Source: Phoronis australis | Taxonomy: Eukaryota; Phoronida; Phoronidae | Direction of reading: 5' to 3' | DNA: 64,000 nucleotides | Assembly (NCBI GenBank): GCA_002633005.1 | Contig: NMRA01000473.1 | Location: forward strand, 185,471 to 249,470 | Position numbers and translations under genes: made by a program | Notes under the pieces: generated by a model | What the model was told of the DNA's origin: nothing | Seen by the model: only the letters and a program-made list of their open reading frames with translations | Database searches by the model: none | In this document: one piece after another, positions 44,341 to 55,339 of the stretch | How the letters are laid out: every line of letters begins with the position of its first letter | Numbering within the stretch: position 1 is the stretch's first letter

Positions 44341-45113
44341 TGGTGAACTGTAATACTCCACTGAAAAAGTCAAAGGCATGCATATTATGTGACAAACTGT
44401 TATACTCTGACTCTCACGCACACAAAGTTAAAAAATGCTGCATTAAAGCAGAGGTACTTGGATTTTTCTAACTCATTTACATTCAATTCAACAATGATTT
44501 GCTGGACACTAGGCCTGTGTCTATCTGCAGCACATGCATTCCGTTTTGTTCAAAACTCACACAGCTGCAGAAATAATCACCAAGAATGGATGTCAGCATT
44601 CTCATTGCTCAGTATGAAGATCGACAGAAACATGTACTAATTGATTCTCCTGCTGTTTCTAAGAAGCCAACAGGAGCAAAGAGATTGTTAAATTTAGAGT
44701 CCGAGTTAGTTGACTATGGGTATTCAGTGTCTGAGGATTATCAACAATCCAACCCTTTCGTGTCTAAAGACTCAACTGAGCAACTTTATTGGAAACTGTT
44801 GTTTAAAATCATTACATCTTTGGATGATCTTTGCAAGACTTCAAGAAAAAGTGTGCTTAGACTTCCCATGGGGGACCTGGATGAGAAGTTGCTTCTTTGG
44901 AAAATCGTCTTTATGGGCTACCACTTCTGTGTGTCATTCACTTCTGTGACTAAGAATGACTTCACTGTGGCCATAATGTATGGGATACATGTAGATGTTT
45001 GCCAAAAAGCCTCAACTCTGTGCCGTACAGAGGCTATTGTCTGCTGCGTGTATTCGTCATCATGCTGGCAATGGTGTATGTTTGAACATTTTTCAGATGG
45101 TTCACATTTATAG
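44341..45113 (+). pseudogene. unidentified cysteine-rich reading frame
   Basis: After an acceptor-like CTAATTTCAG, ATG 44341 opens a frame with CILCDKLLYSDSHAHKVKKC, followed after a frame change by ICSTC and then by a 175-codon frame (44586-45113). Paired CxxC motifs about 45 residues apart suggest a zinc-binding N-terminal domain. A linker (KKPTGAKRLL) and a long hydrophilic region follow. I cannot name the family. Frame changes suggest a decayed transposon-type protein, though unrecognised introns could also explain them. Confidence 0.35.
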
Positions 45114-46022
45114 CTTATAATTGTTTTTAACAAAGGTGGCATAGTTGATGATAGCAATTAGATCTGTGATACATTGCATTAAAATTCTCCAGATTGAGAC
45201 AGCCTCCTAAATTCAGAACACAGAAATCATGGCTGAAATTTAATTTTTTCATCCTGAAATTTGAGGCGTGAGTGATTTTTATATTTTCGTACTTTTCGAA
45301 TTCCTAACGTTAAGTTGTAGCATAACAGGTTGCAAGAATACCCCTGTAAGTTCATAAAAGGTGACTCTCATGACAAACAATTAATAAATTGTTACCATTC
45401 CCCTTGAATTTCGGAAGGCAATTGTGTGAATTTCTAAAAATTGGGACGAGCTCCAACATTGATCAAAATAATTATTCACTGTCCCAAACTAGAGAATTTT
45501 TGCGTAATTAATTTTTGAACTTCAGTTTGTAGTTAACTGTAAAACTGATGTATGACTGTTCTTGTTTATAAGAGGATCTGCTTTAAGAAAAAAAAGTTGT
45601 AAAAGTGATGAAAATTTATTGTTTACTTTTTGATCTTTTGTGATGATGTGGTAGTTTACACCATCTTTAAAAATGTCAATGACGAAAGGTAGAAATCATA
45701 AGTGACAACAGATATCAATAGCCCATTTCAGTCAATGACTCTGAAGCAGATAATAGTGGCAGCACCCATGTGGTTAAAGAGTCATGACATAATGCTTTCG
45801 ATTTAAAAATCTTGAGGGACTTTCTGATATGTAAGCTCTGAGTGTTTTTTTTACAAGAAACGTTGGTAAACGGTAACATCTATTTAAGGTGTTACAATTG
45901 TCATCAATATTGTCATCCTCTCTGTTTTCATCCAACCTTCCCTTATGAAAACTTGAATGAAGAGGACCTTCAGTACTTGAGTGAGCACGGTATACTGTCT
46001 GATATGTGTTGAATTATTCAGC
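45114..46022. other. no recognisable gene
   Basis: A/T-rich. I looked here for a histone coding region upstream of the stem-loops and found none. Confidence 0.4.
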
Positions 46023-46038
46023 GGTTCTTTTAAGAACC
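46023..46038 (+). ncRNA. histone-type 3' stem-loop 1
   Basis: GGTTCTTTTAAGAACC forms a 6-bp stem with a TTTA loop, fitting the replication-dependent histone mRNA 3' stem-loop pattern GGYYCTTTTNARRRCC. It is normally bound by stem-loop-binding protein. No histone ORF is adjacent. Confidence 0.5.
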
Positions 46039-46079
46039 ATTTCACGCTAAAGCTAAGGCTCATGCACAGTACAACCAAC

Positions 46080-46095
46080 GGCCCTTTTAAGGGCC
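46080..46095 (+). ncRNA. histone-type 3' stem-loop 2
   Basis: GGCCCTTTTAAGGGCC within CAACGGCCC...GGGCCAC closely matches the sea-urchin-like context of histone 3' stem-loops. It lies 57 bp after the first one, same strand and same loop. No histone ORF is found within several kb. Confidence 0.5.
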
Positions 46096-46689
46096 ACTTA
46101 AACTTCCCAGAAGAACTGCTTACTTGAGAATATTGAATTATATACATACGGAGGTTAGACCAGTGAAATCGTTGGAGAGATGCGTTTTTTAATCCGAACA
46201 AAAACGTTATATAAGTATCTTTTGCATTCACAGGTAATCCTTAGAATTTGTGCATCGATACGCTTTCGTAGTTTTCTCAGTATGTGAACCATGAATCCCA
46301 AACTGTCCGGTAACTATGCCGCTATTGTGCAAGCAGAAGACGAAATCAGTCGAAAACGAAGTTTGAATTTTGCAATTACATGATCAGTAGCATTTCCAAA
46401 AGTACTCCCAATACCAACAGTTCTACTATCGGAAGGCTTTGAACAGCGTTTCAATGCCGAAAGAATTATTTTTCGTTGTACTGGACAGTAAATCAGATGG
46501 GAGAATTTCCCATCACAATACACTAACCAGAAACTGCACCAGATAATTTAGGAAAGCGGCGCCCCCTCTAGAATAGCACCGAAGAAAATGTCGGGAGTTG
46601 TGAATCTTTTGTCTATAATCTATGATGGAATAACAAAATAAAAAGTTCGTCCTTAACTAGTGTTAGATAATTTCGACTGATTAATTCTT

Positions 46690-47698
46690 CCACTACATTT
46701 TGCTGTAGCAGTAGTGATGCCGTTTTACGTAAAAAATACATAATTTTTTGTGTGAACTCTTTAAGTTATGGTATTTCTAATACTTCACTCACATTTCTTG
46801 ATGAATCTTTGTGTAAAAAATGGGCGCAAGCTGCTCGACGAAGCAACTCTGATGGAATTTGGTGGGAGTCGTGTTCTGAAAGTGTTCTGTTTTCCCAGCG
46901 CTTTTCTGAATTGGATATTGACCGGAATGGGTGTGCCCTAGGGATTTTGGACTGATGCTGTTTCTACAGGTAAGTGTAGTGTTGGAGAATGTGTCTGAAA
47001 TTTGCTGCTATGATGTGGCATCTGTTAAACTTTCATCTCGTTTTGAATCCATGTTACCCTGAGCTATTATTCACCACAATGTGTAAACTGGAAACAGTTT
47101 TTCATTGGATTAGCTGAGTGAAACACTGACTGAATGAACAAAGAGGATCCTTCCTTTTATTGCTAACACTCTACTACCTGGCATTGAACAAACAAGACGA
47201 GCACAGAGCTGTTAAAAATTCCTATCCTAAGCAATAGCAAAAGCAATAGTTATGTTGTTGGTCCACACTTTTTTGCTGCCTTGGGTGCTTCTCACCAGTA
47301 CCATTTACTTTATATGAAAATTATCCCACCCGGATCATTCATTTTTGTATTGCTTTTTCAGGGGGGTCATTGTTGCCGGGTCCATCAATATAAGGACCTG
47401 CCAACACCATTCAACATCAATGAGCACGATTATTACCAAAGTGACATCTGAGCACCTCAGTGTCATAGAGAATTTTGTGGTTGTATTGTTCTTAAAATTA
47501 GTGCAATGGTGCCATGGAGTGATTCCCGAGAAACCCCAGTCAAGTGAAGAGTTTTATCACTTGCTAAAGCTGAAGAAAAACAGCGGAGTTATGGTGCCAG
47601 AACCTGGAGTTATACAAATATTGATATGTGATGAAAAGATTTTGAGAAGAAGCATGAATTTTTGTTTGCCAATTGAATCTGCTTTATGCGAAAAATAA
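46690..47698 (+). pseudogene. remnant of a THAP/P-element-like transposase
   Basis: At 46752-46955 a frame has SLCKKWAQAARRSN and SVLFSQRFSELDID, a THAP pattern with the zinc ligands Cys and His replaced (VLCSQHF expected). After a one-base shift, GILD-DAVST fits the THAP C-terminal AVPT box, followed by a GTAAGT donor at 46972. After an acceptor (CTTTTTCAG), 47362-47698 is open and contains SGVMVPEPGVIQILI, similar in kind to the C-terminal conserved segment of P-type transposases. Most of the catalytic region is missing. Calling it P-like is an inference from these two short segments. Confidence 0.38.
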
Positions 47699-48427
47699 GT
47701 GTTACCGTGAAAGGGAATGTGGCCACATTGACCTATTTCACTCGAAGAACAATGCTACTAAAACACAGTATGGAACTAACAATCACTATTTTGACTTGAT
47801 GAGTTGTTGGTGGCCAAGTACTATAACATTAGAATGCACACTGCACTGGTAGTATGAGTCAGATTGTGACCAAGCTCATTTTTGCAAAGGGCGGTGAATT
47901 CGTGACAAAGGTTCTAGTCTGGGATTTTTAAAAAAACTGATGTGGTTATAGTATAGTATTTCAAATAGAAAAGCCAAACTGAAATGAGTCGGTACCCTTT
48001 TCCCAACATTGTGTGATATTGGCTGAAATTACTTACTATATAGGTAGTTTGCCTCATTTTTAGGTGATGCCATCAGAAATTGGTCTCTCGGTCTTTTTTA
48101 AAGGTGAGGTGTTGGTTGTCAAAACTGCCCGGTCTTTCGAGGTCTAAAAATTGAGGCTGAAATAAAATGATTTTTGAAGGGTAGAATTCGATCACAGAAA
48201 CAATTATTCAACTTCATTTGGTCCCTAGAACACCCACTTATTATATAAGTCGATATTTCATTGTTCCACTCGACTTTGCGTCTTTGTCCGATCTGTCTTC
48301 TAAGAGTTTAGTGACCTTATACTATCTACGATATCGTGTTGTTTTCTAACAACGAAGAAAAACAGAAGGTGGCTACAAGATTAGTAGCAGTACATTTTTA
48401 CTTAGTGGACACCACTTGGAAGATGTA
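47699..48427. other. no recognisable feature
   Basis: Left flank of the Kolobok-type transposon. Nothing is identified. Confidence 0.4.
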
Positions 48428-48696
48428 TTAAAGGCGAAGGCAACCTTTTTCCATGTCATTTTGAGCTAAAATAAGGTTGGTTGGTTATCCTAGACATATT
48501 TTTCACTTAATTACAGCTTTTCGTAATTTTATTAATTATTCGTCCGCTTTTCCGGAAGTGACGTTTTAGGAGGCAAGCGCTTCCCGCCAATTTCTTTTCA
48601 CATAGTCTGACTGTGAGAGCTGCCGAGTCAGTCATTGTTCTACCTCGGTTGTGTTAAGTTCCGTCGTCGTTCGCTTTCATTTACTAGTCAGTCAAC

Positions 48697-48744
48697 ATGC
48701 CACACTGTTGCTGCGTACCGGGATGTAGTAATTATCGGCTCACG
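48697..48744 (+). CDS. THAP-domain N-terminus of the Kolobok-type transposase (partial)
   Basis: ATG 48697 encodes MPHCCCVPGCSNYRLT before the assembly gap. MP..C...GC.N is the THAP start with its first two zinc cysteines. It lies about 107 bp inside the left inverted repeat, as expected for the transposase start. The rest is in the gap. Confidence 0.65.
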
Positions 48745-49490
48745 NNNNNNNNNNNNNNNNNNNNNNNNNNNNNNNNNNNNNNNNNNNNNNNNNNNNNNNN
48801 NNNNNNNNNNNNNNNNNNNNNNNNNNNNNNNNNNNNNNNNNNNNNNNNNNNNNNNNNNNNNNNNNNNNNNNNNNNNNNNNNNNNNNNNNNNNNNNNNNNN
48901 NNNNNNNNNNNNNNNNNNNNNNNNNNNNNNNNNNNNNNNNNNNNNNNNNNNNNNNNNNNNNNNNNNNNNNNNNNNNNNNNNNNNNNNNNNNNNNNNNNNN
49001 NNNNNNNNNNNNNNNNNNNNNNNNNNNNNNNNNNNNNNNNNNNNNNNNNNNNNNNNNNNNNNNNNNNNNNNNNNNNNNNNNNNNNNNNNNNNNNNNNNNN
49101 NNNNNNNNNNNNNNNNNNNNNNNNNNNNNNNNNNNNNNNNNNNNNNNNNNNNNNNNNNNNNNNNNNNNNNNNNNNNNNNNNNNNNNNNNNNNNNNNNNNN
49201 NNNNNNNNNNNNNNNNNNNNNNNNNNNNNNNNNNNNNNNNNNNNNNNNNNNNNNNNNNNNNNNNNNNNNNNNNNNNNNNNNNNNNNNNNNNNNNNNNNNN
49301 NNNNNNNNNNNNNNNNNNNNNNNNNNNNNNNNNNNNNNNNNNNNNNNNNNNNNNNNNNNNNNNNNNNNNNNNNNNNNNNNNNNNNNNNNNNNNNNNNNNN
49401 NNNNNNNNNNNNNNNNNNNNNNNNNNNNNNNNNNNNNNNNNNNNNNNNNNNNNNNNNNNNNNNNNNNNNNNNNNNNNNNNNNNNNNNNNN
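48745..49490. other. assembly gap (746 N)
   Basis: Run of N inside the transposon. Long near-identical inverted repeats on both sides are a plausible reason for assembly failure. Frames running through the N have no meaning. Confidence 0.99.
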
Positions 49491-49500
49491 CCATTTTCAG

Positions 49501-49606
49501 CTTACAACACACTAAACAATCCCTAAATCCAACGCAGTTGAGTTCTCTACTAACCTATCTTGCCGCAGAATACTCGCCGATGGAAAGTGGTGGCGACAAT
49601 TGGTGA
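49501..49606 (+). CDS. putative last exon of the Kolobok-type transposase
   Basis: An acceptor CCATTTTCAG (ending 49500) is followed by an open stretch beginning LQHTKQSLNPTQ and ending MESGGDNW and TGA. The stop lies 65 bp before the right inverted repeat, as expected for the 3' end of the element's gene. No motif can be checked because the upstream part is missing. Confidence 0.35.
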
Positions 49607-49832
49607 AAAATAGCACAAAACAAAAGTAGAATAGAACAGATTGGCACAGTAAGCTCAACGCAAAACCAAGTGGCGGGAAGCGCTTGCCTCCTAAAACGTC
49701 ACTTCCGGAAAAGCGGACGAGTAATTAATAAAATTACGAAAAGCTGTAATTAAGTGAAAAATATGTCTAGGATAACCAACCAACCATATTTTAGCTCAAA
49801 ATGACATGGAAAAAGGTTGCCTTCGCCTTTAA

Positions 49833-51766
49833 CATAGCCGGGTCATTAGGAATAGAGAAGGAAGGAAGGGGTGCCCCAAGAATGCTACACCCCACAATGT
49901 TATATTGGGAAGGTAGATGGCTTGCTTCTGTAGATTTCAAGAGATGGGACAAATTCTGTGTAGCCTGGCAGGCTATACCAATATGAAACTGTCTTACTTG
50001 AGGAAAACCATCATTTTTATAACATTTTCTGTTTATGGGTATAAGACAATGGTCTTCTGGTACTTACGGTGTATTAATACCTGGCTATGTGGCATGCTGG
50101 ACAGTGCAGGTAGAGTTTATGACCATTGACTTTCGTCATGTTTATTTTGTGGTGGGGTGTTGTCAATATATATGTACTAGTAACAGAAATGTGTGCCAGT
50201 AAAAGTTGGATCCAACTGAATAGAGGGATTAAAATAGAGTTGGTTGAAATCTGACTTTAGCTGAATTGGAGTGAATGTACCCGTACAGCAACTTTATCCC
50301 ACCACCTAGTTTATGTTAAGGTGTGTTTTAGTGCGTGATGGTGACATTTTGAAATAAATCGAAACTTTTGTTATTGTTTTGAGATAATTACCGTATCTCA
50401 ATGTGTTGTTTATGTAAGTGTGAACATTTTTGTTGTTCTTCTCCTTCTGGATGGACAATCAGGTTGACTTGTTGTTGACAGAAAATAAGTCTGCCATTCC
50501 GCACATCATTGTAAGATTTAAGGGGCACATTGATTGATGTAAAAATTGATATTGCGAACGCCTTTTTAAAACTATAGAGCCGCCTATATATACGTGTGTG
50601 TTTGTTGCAGTCGTCGTGTTCCTTTACAACTGAGTGTATGGCACAACCGTTTAAATTTTGAGACTATGCAGTTTCAAATTGTACAAGCAACTAGTTCACT
50701 ACGCTAAGATGATTTAGGTACTAGGACAAGTAATACCGGAGAGTATAACTGAAGTAACATTTCCTTGAGACACCTCAGCACCCCGTACATGCGTTTTATT
50801 TTTGAAAAAAACGTCTGCAAATCGATGTAATTACTATGATTTCATGGTATAACCTAAAGTTGACAATGCCAATCACCTTTCGGGAAAATAGGTCCGTGTA
50901 AGTGCGTACTTCGACCTCCCGAGTCCGGCTTCGGACCGCCCAAGCAGTGGTGTTCGAAATTTTAGTTAAACTTGTCGAATTTAGCTGAGTGAGCCCTTTG
51001 GAACCATTTATTGTATAGAACTACAGGATGAATGACAACGGACAAAAAATAAACTCCCCTACAAACCCAAACTAAAACTTTGGGAATGCAGTGATTTAAG
51101 TGGCGGCCCCGTTCAGTCGACAGCTGGTCATCTGGTCAATTTATAAACAACTGAAACATAGGTTCTATACAATTATAACGAAGAAAAAAGGTTATGGACT
51201 GTATATTCCTACGTAGTACAAAGGAAATATTTTCCAAGCTTTCTGAAATGTCTATATTTATTGATTGTCTTTCCAACTGAGCCGGCAAAACCTCGCAGGC
51301 CCTATCAGCACTCCATGAGAGTTTCAGCCAAAGCATAAACAACTTTGCCTGTTCAATGGCTCATATGGCCGTTTAAAGCAATGCGTGGGTCACAGGTTTA
51401 CATTGCTTTATGTTACAAGTATTTTGAAACCTAGTTAGCATTTCAAATTTCCAATTTTGTTTGCAAAATTTCCAGGCTTCCACAAGGCGGTCGTGCTTTT
51501 GTTTACAAATCGTCCGTTACCAATATGGTGGACCACGTGTCACGCGCTGTCTGGCTAGTGAGTAGTGTCGTGTCGTCTCCACCTCAGAGGTTAAAACTTC
51601 CCGTCCGCATTACATGGGTTCTCTTTCGAAAGTCAACTATTAAATATTTATATTCCCTATTTTACAGAGTCGACATTATGGTCCTGGGTGGGTGGTCTTT
51701 TCCCCGAAGCCGCCGCATAATTCGCTAAAAGCTCGGTTACAAAGCTTTTGTTTATTTCAGAATATA
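49833..51766. other. no recognisable gene
   Basis: A CGAGTCCGGCTTCGGACC hairpin occurs near 50919. No coding feature or dispersed repeat is recognised. Confidence 0.35.
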
Positions 51767-51815
51767 TGTGTGTGTGTGTGTGTGTGTGCGTGCGTGTGCG
51801 CTCGCGCGCGCGCGC

Positions 51816-51884
<69 letters not shown>
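51767..51884 (+). repeat. (TG)n microsatellite with a (CG)n core
   Basis: Alternating TG from 51767, a TGCG and GCTCGCGCGCGCGC core at about 51788-51815, then (TG)n to 51884. Alternating purine-pyrimidine with a CG core is a favourable Z-DNA sequence. Confidence 0.97.
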
Positions 51885-51887
<3 letters not shown>

Positions 51888-52169
51888 AATTGATTAAACA
51901 CACGACACTTCGTTATTCACAGTCTTTATCCCATTTTGTTCATATGGTCGGATTAAAACTCTACTATCAACGGAACATTGATGAAGTAACTGACCAAGAG
52001 ACATGATTAAAAGGTACACGATTTTTGAAACATACTTGTTTCATTCTAAAGTGGAAATAAAATGACGCAGTAATGTCACTACTGAGCATAAGCTGGAGAC
52101 ATATATAATGGAACACGGCAGGTGTGAAATATTGCAAAGAATGACAAATGAAGAGGGGTAACATGAAAG
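51885..52169. other. spacer between microsatellite and Penelope-like element
   Basis: No feature seen. Confidence 0.4.
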
Positions 52170-52738
52170 TCACGCAAACAAGTGCAACGTGCGGCGCGAC
52201 CCTGTTTGTTGATCATTCAAAAAAGGCTTCTCAAATGCAATTAAAAGGGACTCCAATACTTACAATAGCAGCACATCGTGCTCTACGTACCAAATTGACG
52301 TGTTTTCCACGATTCCTTTACGGGTAATTTTACGTTCGTGACATAACAGAATGATCTTGGATGGTGCCATTTTGATGAAGCATAGATAACAGTTGGGAAA
52401 GACTGCAAACCGTTTGACCACTGTAACATTGTTTGGCGTTTCAAAGCAGAAATTCGTTTAAAAGGCTTACAAACTCATAAACAACACTACACTGGACAAC
52501 GGGAGGGACGTTCTCTTTAGAATTTTTTTCATGGACAAGTTGCGGACTTCCTTTTCCGATAATAAATAATAATGTCGACGTAATCATAGGGCTTATAAAC
52601 TTTAACATTATCCCTAATAATTTTTTAATGGCGTGTTCTTCCTGTAGGTAATTATTAGACACGACATTTTTGTAAATACCTTTTGGTAACACCGGTCCAA
52701 CCTGCAGGGACTTCACAATTAATTCTGGACATGAATCG
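52170..52738 (-). pseudogene. Penelope-like C-terminal (endonuclease-side) part
   Basis: Minus strand: VYKPYDYVDIIIYYRKRK, NVPPVVQCSVVYEF (region before the endonuclease), a SMLHQNGTIQDH segment fitting the conserved H.Q.GAI..H stretch, and ENTSIW...VLESLLIAFEKPFLND, ending at the complement of 52170. Two or three frame breaks. The orthodox GIY and YIG residues are not clearly preserved. Confidence 0.75.
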
Positions 52739-52739
52739 C

Positions 52740-55331
52740 CCCATTTACTCCCAAATTCTTACTTAGTTGCAATTTTCATTTATATCATGTGCCTTGACAC
52801 TTTATTAAAGAGTTTTGACCATTTTAATGGAAAAGTTGTTATTTGGGTTCATATTGGGGTCATTTTTAATCGTCCCATTAATGGGACAGCGGGAAAAAAT
52901 GGGTGCTTTATACAACAGAAAAGCAAATTTATTTTTTACACAATTCCAGTTCATTTTATTACTTTATATGGATTAACACATTGTTTTCATGCATATAAAA
53001 TGAACAAGAACTTATCATATTGACAATTATGACTTATTTTAAGACAATTATCGCTAACCAACAGTTTTTGAAATATTGCGTACTGCACAGTTTTATTTCG
53101 TAGTCGGCCACAGTAACACGTGGTTATGACGGCATTGAGGCTGAGTAATGTCACTGGTGGTATGCAACAAAGCGTGTGTCATGCAGGTTCGCATCACACT
53201 TGCTGCAGGCTTTTGAGGTTTTCTTTCCACAGGCAAAACAGCGACGCTGAGTAGGCCGAGTGATGATATAGTGCTCAGTTTTGTCCATACGAACTTCATC
53301 AAGGACATTCTTAGAAAATGGTGTCGCACTTCTTGGTCTTCCCATCAGCTTAGCTGTTTGCCGTCCTTTGGCAAGGTACACACGGGCGATGTCTCGCCTG
53401 ACGTCAAGCAGATCCTTGGGTTGTTGTTTGGCAGCTGGTGTGGCGAGGTACAAGTGCCACGCTTGCTGAACACAAACATCCAGAGGATATGCAAAAATGC
53501 ACCTCCACCACTTCTTAGAGCGTACACTAACTCTTTACTTATCCACATTCTGGTCCATTCTATCAACCCCTCCCATGGTGTTGTTCTAATGTTTAATTAC
53601 AAATGGCTGGGAGATTTTCACTCTCTTCTTCTCGGCCCTGGACCGTCGTTGGGGTTGGTGGACGGGCTTTACTCCATGGATATTTGATGCTATATTTACA
53701 ATGCTGTTTTTCCAGCGAACTACCATTAGCATGTTTAAATTGTCCAGGGCAAAATCGTAGTACCCACGCGGCTTCGATTGCATCTCTTTCATTGGCAAGA
53801 GATGACAATCGCCGACACGATTTGCACGTATGGTGCCAGCTCGTCAATGAGAGGGAAGGACGTAAATAAATTGTCGAAGGTTAGATGGTAGCCGTTGTCC
53901 AAGACCACACCACCTCCCATTCCAAATGCAGCAGATTCAGTTGCTTGCCTCTCGTTTTTCCCTTGATACGGTTCAAACTGGACAACGTATCCCAGTGGTG
54001 TTGTTAGAGCCCACTTTTTGAAACCGAATCGTATTGGCTTCCCTCTAATGAACTGTTTGGCACCATGCCGGCCATAATACGGTATCATACTCTCGTCAAT
54101 AGACAAGTTTTGTTGTTTGGTGAAATTGTTATACACCTTTCGTTGATGGCTGATAACAGGGGCCTCACCTTTGCCATGTTGTCTGTCACATCGAGAGAGT
54201 CGTTGTCTGCTAGATGGAGGTACTTCATTATTTCGTCAAAGCGATTTCTTGACATGGTGCTGGCCACGGCCTCATTTCTCACACCATCATCCAGTGACCA
54301 GTACATACGCCGGCGAGGAACGGGAGAATAACCAGATACCAAAAGGATTCCAAGGAAGCTACGCATCTTATCAGCGGTCACTTGAAATGTATGATTACCT
54401 TTGGATGCAGCATATTTGATAGTTTGCACAACTAGTAACTCAATTACATCTTGATCAAAAAAAGTTCAAATAACCCGGTTGGTGTTTGCGGCAGACTTTC
54501 ACCATCAAAATAAACTGGCTGCCACGCAATTTTATCTGACTTTGGGATATCTTCTTCGGACCAGGATCTGGCAACTTTCTGTGTTGGCTTCGGCTTACTG
54601 CTTACTTTTCGTTTCTTTGGAGCAGGCACAACAGATAAATCATCACCATTGGCATCTTCTTCTACTTCTTCTTCAACTTCCTCAACAACATTCACATGTC
54701 TTCGTTCATTTTGTACCAAAGTCACAGACGCAGTAGAAGTCAATAGGCGAGGCTGCAAGTTGTCGACATTCCCACTACCATCTTCATCACCACTGTCCTC
54801 ATCAGTTATGTTGCCTTCATCAGGAGGATCAATGAAAATATCAATCCTTTGGAAGTGCTGATCATCTTCCAACATTGAAATTGCATCATTTACAGTGAAG
54901 AGTCTGCAAAAAATATGAAAAAATTTCAATGCTGATCGAAGGTCTGGTGCACACATTTGATCCCGTTGTCCCTTTAATGGGACGGATTTAAAAATAAGTT
55001 ATATGTAATTAGCACAACATAAAACCACTGAGCAATCTACAATGGTGTTAATTCATATTTGTAAAATTTCATAGCAGTTGTTCAAGTAATAATAACATAA
55101 AATGAACTTACCTTTGAGTCATTTGTGTTCCACATGGATGGCGTGGCGTCACAATAACGCCTTTGTGATGCAATGAAGGGGAGATCATTGTAATTAGTGA
55201 CATATATTGTTTCAGTTACTTGCATGGATGGAAGTCATTATGAATCAGCTCCACAACTATGTCAATATTTAGTTTTATACAGAGTTTTAAAGGGTGTCCC
55301 AATAATGGGACATTGGGTTGAAATGGGTTAA
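52740..55331 (-). mobile_element. piggyBac-family DNA transposon
   Basis: About 2.6 kb inserted in the Penelope-like element. The right end (read inward from TTAA 55328-55331) is CCCATTTCAACCCAATGTCC. The left end at 52740 is CCCATTTACTCCCAAATTC, a recognisable but diverged match; TTAA on the left is lost or altered (TCGC at 52736-52739). Near-palindromes GTCCC(A/T)(T/A)TAATGGGAC occur at 52872-52887, 54968-54983 and 55296-55311. It encodes one frameshifted transposase on the minus strand. Confidence 0.85.
53140..54956 (-). pseudogene. piggyBac transposase (PGBD-like), frameshifted
   Basis: DDE-type transposase of the piggyBac family. Order on the minus strand: acidic N-terminus (PPDEGNITDEDSGDED), a basic APKKRKVSSKPK that could be a nuclear localisation signal, ADKMRSFLGILLVSGY and RNRFDEIMKYLHLAD, first catalytic Asp in LSIDESMIPYYGRHG (about 54085-54105), IRGKPIRFGFKKW, second Asp in TFDNLFTSFP (about 53875), third Asp region GGVDRMDQNVDK (about 53550-53575), and a C-terminal cysteine-rich zinc domain (CFACGKKT...C..C) near 53180-53240. 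Breaks: one-base shifts near 54445 (a T run), 54127 and 53820, and stops near 53590 and 53545. All three catalytic Asp are still readable, so the decay is moderate. A TTTTTTGCAG at about 54906 may be an intron acceptor near the N-terminus. Confidence 0.9.
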
Positions 55332-55339
55332 CAAAAGCA

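Larger units (their letters stand above)
48428..49832. mobile_element. Kolobok-type DNA transposon with 162-bp inverted repeats
   Basis: Inverted repeats at 48428-48589 and 49671-49832 are identical except for two bases. Both ends begin TTAAAGGCGAAGGCAACC, so TTAA flanks each end and can serve as the target duplication. Between them is the first exon of a THAP protein and, after the gap, an open C-terminal-like exon. Kolobok elements are known for TTAA target sites and THAP-containing transposases. The gap hides the catalytic part and the real length. Near-identity of the repeats points to recent insertion or to gene conversion. Confidence 0.8.

Noticed and set aside
48635-49606. Long reading frames across the gap
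   Set aside because: They consist mostly of N; only the ends outside the gap carry information.
52441-52716. Independent 91-codon gene on the minus strand
   Set aside because: It is the frameshifted C-terminal part of the Penelope-like element.
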